Below are positions 28,082 through 31,279 of a DNA stretch of 31,279 nucleotides, piece after piece; position 1 is the first letter of the stretch, and the number at the start of each line of letters is the position of its first letter. Made by a program: the position numbers and the translations under genes. The DNA is from Zygnema circumcarinatum. Its lineage: Eukaryota > Streptophyta > Zygnematophyceae > Zygnematales > Zygnemataceae. The notes under the pieces are model-generated. The model did no database searches, had not been told where the DNA came from, and saw only the letters and a list, made by a program, of their open reading frames with translations. The stretch covers positions 1,549,114 to 1,580,392 of the forward strand of contig CM074810.1 in the NCBI GenBank assembly GCA_037447605.1, written 5' to 3'.

Positions 28082-28242
28082 AAGTCCAAAGGACTGTATC
28101 TTTAAAGTCCAGAGGACTGTGTCTTTTAAGTCCAGAGGACTGTATCTTTTAAGTCCAGAGGACTGTATCTTTTAAGTCCAGAGGACTGTATCTTTTAAGT
28201 CGGAGAATTTGTATTCTTTAAGTCGGAGAATTTGTGACTATG
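28082..28242 (+). repeat. 23-bp tandem repeat, seven units
   Basis: Unit starts 28082, 28105, 28128, 28151, 28174, 28197 and 28220, an exact 23-bp period. The first five carry the palindromic core GTCCAGAGGAC (first unit GTCCAAAGGAC); the last two carry AGTCGGAGAATTTGT. There are no spacers, so it is not CRISPR. An ACTG microsatellite follows at 28256-28292. Confidence 0.93.
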
Positions 28243-28394
28243 GGCCGGACAACCTAACTGACTGACTGACTGGCCGACTGACTGACTGACTATGGACGGA
28301 CAACCTAACTGACTGGTGACTGGCGGTAGTGTGGAACTGCTTATTGACTTGGTGTGGTGTGAGGCCAGTTCGCGGGTGGCTGAAATGGTAAATA

Positions 28395-28980
28395 GGCCAG
28401 TGACTTGTTAGTTAGTAGCCTCCCTCAACACCCTCGTTCCTCCTCCTCCTTCCTCAACACCCTCTCGTTTCTCTTCCTTCGCTCTTCCACCATTGTCCCT
28501 TTCACCACACTCCATGTTCCTTCTCCCTCCTTCCTCCTTCCTCCTCCTCCTCCACCAATCATTATTTTTCGGTTTTTCGCATTTCTCTGGTAGGAAGAAA
28601 TGCAGCAAGAGCTGCAGCAGCAGAAAGGCAGAGAATTCGCAGCGACATAAGTGTTGGTTATACTGCCTTCCCTCACTCACACATGCCAACCCCCTCCCTC
28701 CTTCAACACCAAATTCAACGCAAAAACCTCCCCTTCGCCCTCAACCTCACCTCTCAGGGGCGTGGGCCGCAAAAGAAAACCTCGGCACGCGTCACTCGTC
28801 CTCTTCACTCCCTCCTCCCCCCCTCCCCTCCTCCTGGAGTTGCGGCTCCTACTCGGATTTCCATGGCTGCCCCCCTCCCCCTTCAAAGGCCTCCTCCCTT
28901 CCGGTGGGGCATCCAAAGGGCCCTCCTCATCCTTTCACCACACTCCATGTTCCTCAGCGACATAAGTGTTGGTTCTGATG
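28395..28980 (+). repeat. Pyrimidine-rich segment with an internal duplication
   Basis: TTCACCACACTCCATGTTCC occurs at 28501 and 28936. CAGCGACATAAGTGTTGGTT follows at once in the second copy but about 118 nt later in the first (28639). The intervening sequence is C/T-rich with no supported gene. Confidence 0.75.
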
Positions 28981-30436
28981 GAATTCCGAACAAAACGGCG
29001 GCAAGCACCACCGGCAACTCTTCGGCTAGGCAGAGTGTAAAATGGAAATTCGGGGAGGGCGTGAAGAATAGGGAAGATGATAATGCGGTTGTTCCGTAGC
29101 GTTTAAGTCATCGAAGCGTCGTCGGCGGCACCGTCTGGTGTAGCTTGGCTGTTGGCTCTATTTCGGCTCTCCTTTTTGCGTTTTTGTAATCAGCGGATTG
29201 TGGGTTGTGATGCAGCGACGCAGCGTGGTAGCCCAGCGGCTCCGCGCGGCGTCACATTCTGTGATTAATGCAGCGGCGAGGATGCGTGCGTCATGTTAAT
29301 CAATAGAGGCGGTCGGTGGTGCAAAATTCGCGGCCAGCAGCGTCGCGACACGGCGGCGTCGTTTATCGACCATAGCAGCATCACGGTAACCTTGAATCGG
29401 CAGCGGCCGACCAGCGGCAGCGCCACCAAAAGCGAGCAATACTTGAGTAGGCGAAACAGCGATGGCGAGCGCCCGCGTGGCTCTTGTAGCGATGGCGGTT
29501 ATGCGCCGTGGCGGGATCCGTCGCAGTATCGCGTAGGAGTATCCCCAGCGGAGTTCACCAGCCGTTCCGGCCGGGTGGAATTCGCCGATAATGGCGCCAG
29601 TATGGCCTTGTAGCGTCTTACATTTCCACCCAGCGGCGTCGTTAAATCACGACTTGTAGCATCGGCCTTATGGCCGAATCGTGTGGCCAAACCCGGACCC
29701 AACTGTTGACTTCCGTATTAACTTTCCTTTTTCGAGTCGATTTTTGTTGGCCCTTGTGAGCGAAGCGGCGAGAAAAGAAGCGTCGGTCGCCTCCGAATGC
29801 CGACTCTGAGAATCAAGTGGTTACGTAATGGACCACTCGTAAGTGATCGCGAATCTGAGCGAGCGAACATCTGAACAGCGGTAGGAAAATGGCGAAAAGA
29901 CACGGCGGTCAAAGGATCTAGCGGGAGAGCTGTCCGGTAGGTCAACCCGTCAGCCCGTCACCGTCTTGTACTTGAAACAGCTGTATTTGGACAATCGTTG
30001 TGGGCCGGATGTGGGTCCATTTTTATGCGATTTTGTAATCGCGGGATTGTGATTGTCGGTTGTGATACTTGAAACAGGATGTTTGTACGGTATGTGTTGG
30101 TAAACCGTAGCGGCTTGTGTTGTCAAACTATGGACCGCATAAGATTTGGAATGGTTCGATTAATGACGCCGAAGCTTGATCATCGTGTTGGTTAAATTAA
30201 AACCGCTCGCGTCTTAGTGTCGTGTTTGTGAGATCTTTATTATGACTCTATTTGTAGTTTGACAAACGGTAGCCGTTGCCGAATCCATTGTTACGACAGC
30301 CTTATTTGATGTGACTTAACAAATAGTTTTGTTCGTTGATCATTTGCGTTCAGTTCGGCTTGGACGTCGTTGGTTTCTGCTGTGCCAAGCTACGTGGAAT
30401 TTCTGTCACTTCATCACGGTACAAATCTAACCTCCC
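28981..30436. other. 1.45 kb with no recognisable gene
   Basis: Mixed composition with frequent CAGCGGC and TTGTAGC words around 29200-29660. The longest frame here (29293-29613, 106 codons) has no motif I recognise and no intron or promoter context, so it is not called. Confidence 0.5.
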
Positions 30437-30740
30437 TTTTTTGCGTTGCCGTAGGCAAAAGCTTAGTCATCGTTTTGATCCGTACGACGGGTTCGATTAT
30501 GTTGTCAAAGATTAATTTAATGGAAATGGGGTATAGTTGCCGCGAGTCTGACGTTGCCACGTCGCGCGTGCTGATTGGTTGTGCGTTTCGTTGGATCGAA
30601 TGCGCAGAAAATGGGGTATATCGCGTTCCGATTCTGTCATTGCCACGGGTCGTTTTCTACGTACGACAGCGTTCGATTTTGATGTTTTATGTGGCGTACG
30701 GATTCGATTAGGTTGTCAAAGATGGATTTAATGAAGGGTA
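30437..30740 (-). repeat. Dispersed copy of the 25.35-25.64 kb repeat
   Basis: Shares the TTTTTGCGTTGCCGTAGGC start, the GTACGACGGGTTCGAT word, the GGGGTATAG word and an ERSE-like element (30560-30578, one mismatch) with the array next to TEB, in the same orientation, 5.1 kb away. Confidence 0.85.
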
Positions 30741-31049
30741 GTGATATTTCCACCCCTTTTTTGGATCCAAACACCCCTTCCCGGCCGGGCAGATTTCAAA
30801 AAGGATTAAAAACGGAAAATGCTTTTTTCACACCTTTTTGGAATCGATACCCACCCTCCATCAGCAGATTTTATTTTTGCGAAACAAGGAAATAACCCGT
30901 CACCCCATTTTGAATATCTCGCCTACCTGATTTTTTTTTCACGCGTGCGGTCAATCACAGCCGTCGATTCCCTCGCAGATCGCAACACGGCAGATCACTA
31001 TTTGCCCTGCAGCCGGGCTCGGTCACAGCGAATGGCACGTGCCCACGTA

Positions 31050-31059
31050 TCCCGCCAAA
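31050..31059 (-). promoter_or_regulatory. E2F-type site TTTGGCGGGA
   Basis: TCCCGCCAAA on plus, just after a CACGTG G-box at 31036-31041. Confidence 0.6.
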
Positions 31060-31141
31060 CTCGTCTCAACATTTTGTCCGTACAAATGTCGTACGGTCGC
31101 AACTTTGAGGAACCCAATATTTCGTACATTGAGAGCTTATA

Positions 31142-31160
31142 CCAATCAAAGTTTTCCACG
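31142..31160 (+). promoter_or_regulatory. ERSE-type element CCAAT-N9-CCACG (perfect)
   Basis: CCAAT 31142, CCACG 31156; forms an inverted pair with the next element across 14 bp. Confidence 0.7.
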
Positions 31161-31174
31161 TCAAAATATTAACA

Positions 31175-31193
31175 CGTGGCAGATGTTGATTGG
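31175..31193 (-). promoter_or_regulatory. ERSE-type element CCAAT-N9-CCACG (perfect)
   Basis: CGTGG 31175, ATTGG 31189. Second half of the inverted pair, arranged as at the TEB promoter. Confidence 0.7.
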
Positions 31194-31260
31194 CTGAGAG
31201 ATGACAATGGCACGAGATCTCGGGCCGAGGGCACGCGCGCACTCGCACGTGCGATCCGGC

Positions 31261-31270
31261 TTTGGCGGGA
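31261..31270 (+). promoter_or_regulatory. E2F-type site TTTGGCGGGA
   Basis: Identical to the site at 31050-31059 but on the other strand. A 12-bp palindrome TCGCACGTGCGA at 31243-31254 precedes it. Suggests the proximal promoter of a cell-cycle or DNA-metabolism gene off the right edge. Confidence 0.6.
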
Positions 31271-31279
31271 CTCGTGGGC

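Noticed and set aside
28082-28242. CRISPR-like array
   Set aside because: The 23-bp units are contiguous with no spacers and the context is a eukaryotic nuclear genome. The same holds for the arrays in introns 6 and 12.
29293-29613. 106-codon ORF on plus
   Set aside because: No recognisable motif, composition like its surroundings, and no splice or promoter support.

Overview
The window is nuclear DNA of a green-lineage eukaryote, probably a streptophyte. The evidence is GT-AG introns throughout, TTTAGGG-type (plant telomere) repeats, plant-style NF-Y/bZIP and E2F promoter words, and two genes whose closest recognisable relatives are plant proteins. I cannot name the species.

Layout. (1) Positions 244-1911, plus strand: the last four exons of a RelA/SpoT homologue of plant RSH1 type. 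They encode a Ser/Glu-rich linker and a C-terminal ACT domain; the rest of the gene lies off the left edge. (2) Positions 1912-3329: intergenic, between two convergent genes. (3) Positions 25119 down to 3330, minus strand: one complete gene for DNA polymerase theta (plant TEBICHI/TEB, animal POLQ). I assembled 26 coding exons by matching splice sites, reading phase and protein motifs. They sum to 8016 nt, or 2671 codons plus stop, with no frame break. Order in the protein: N-terminal disordered region, SF2 helicase, helical/HhH region, inactive 3'-5' exonuclease-like fold, family A polymerase. (4) Positions 25120-31279: the gene's promoter and a 6 kb region with no convincing gene, but with tandem and dispersed repeats, palindromes and dense promoter-like motifs. 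The right edge looks like the promoter of another gene.

The introns of the polymerase gene are full of simple sequence, including one 3.96 kb intron that is almost pure GGGA on the plus strand. In nine of the 25 introns such a tract starts within a few tens of bases of the 5' splice site.

The main novel signal is in the right-hand region. CCAAT-N9-CCACG, the spacing of the ER-stress response element bound by NF-Y plus a bZIP factor, occurs six times perfectly and six more times with one mismatch. Two inverted pairs are present, one directly upstream of the polymerase gene and one at the right edge between two identical E2F words. Several other copies sit inside a roughly 210-bp tandem unit that also carries a TATA-like word pointing towards the polymerase gene.

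No CRISPR array, rRNA, recognisable tRNA or intact mobile-element gene was seen.
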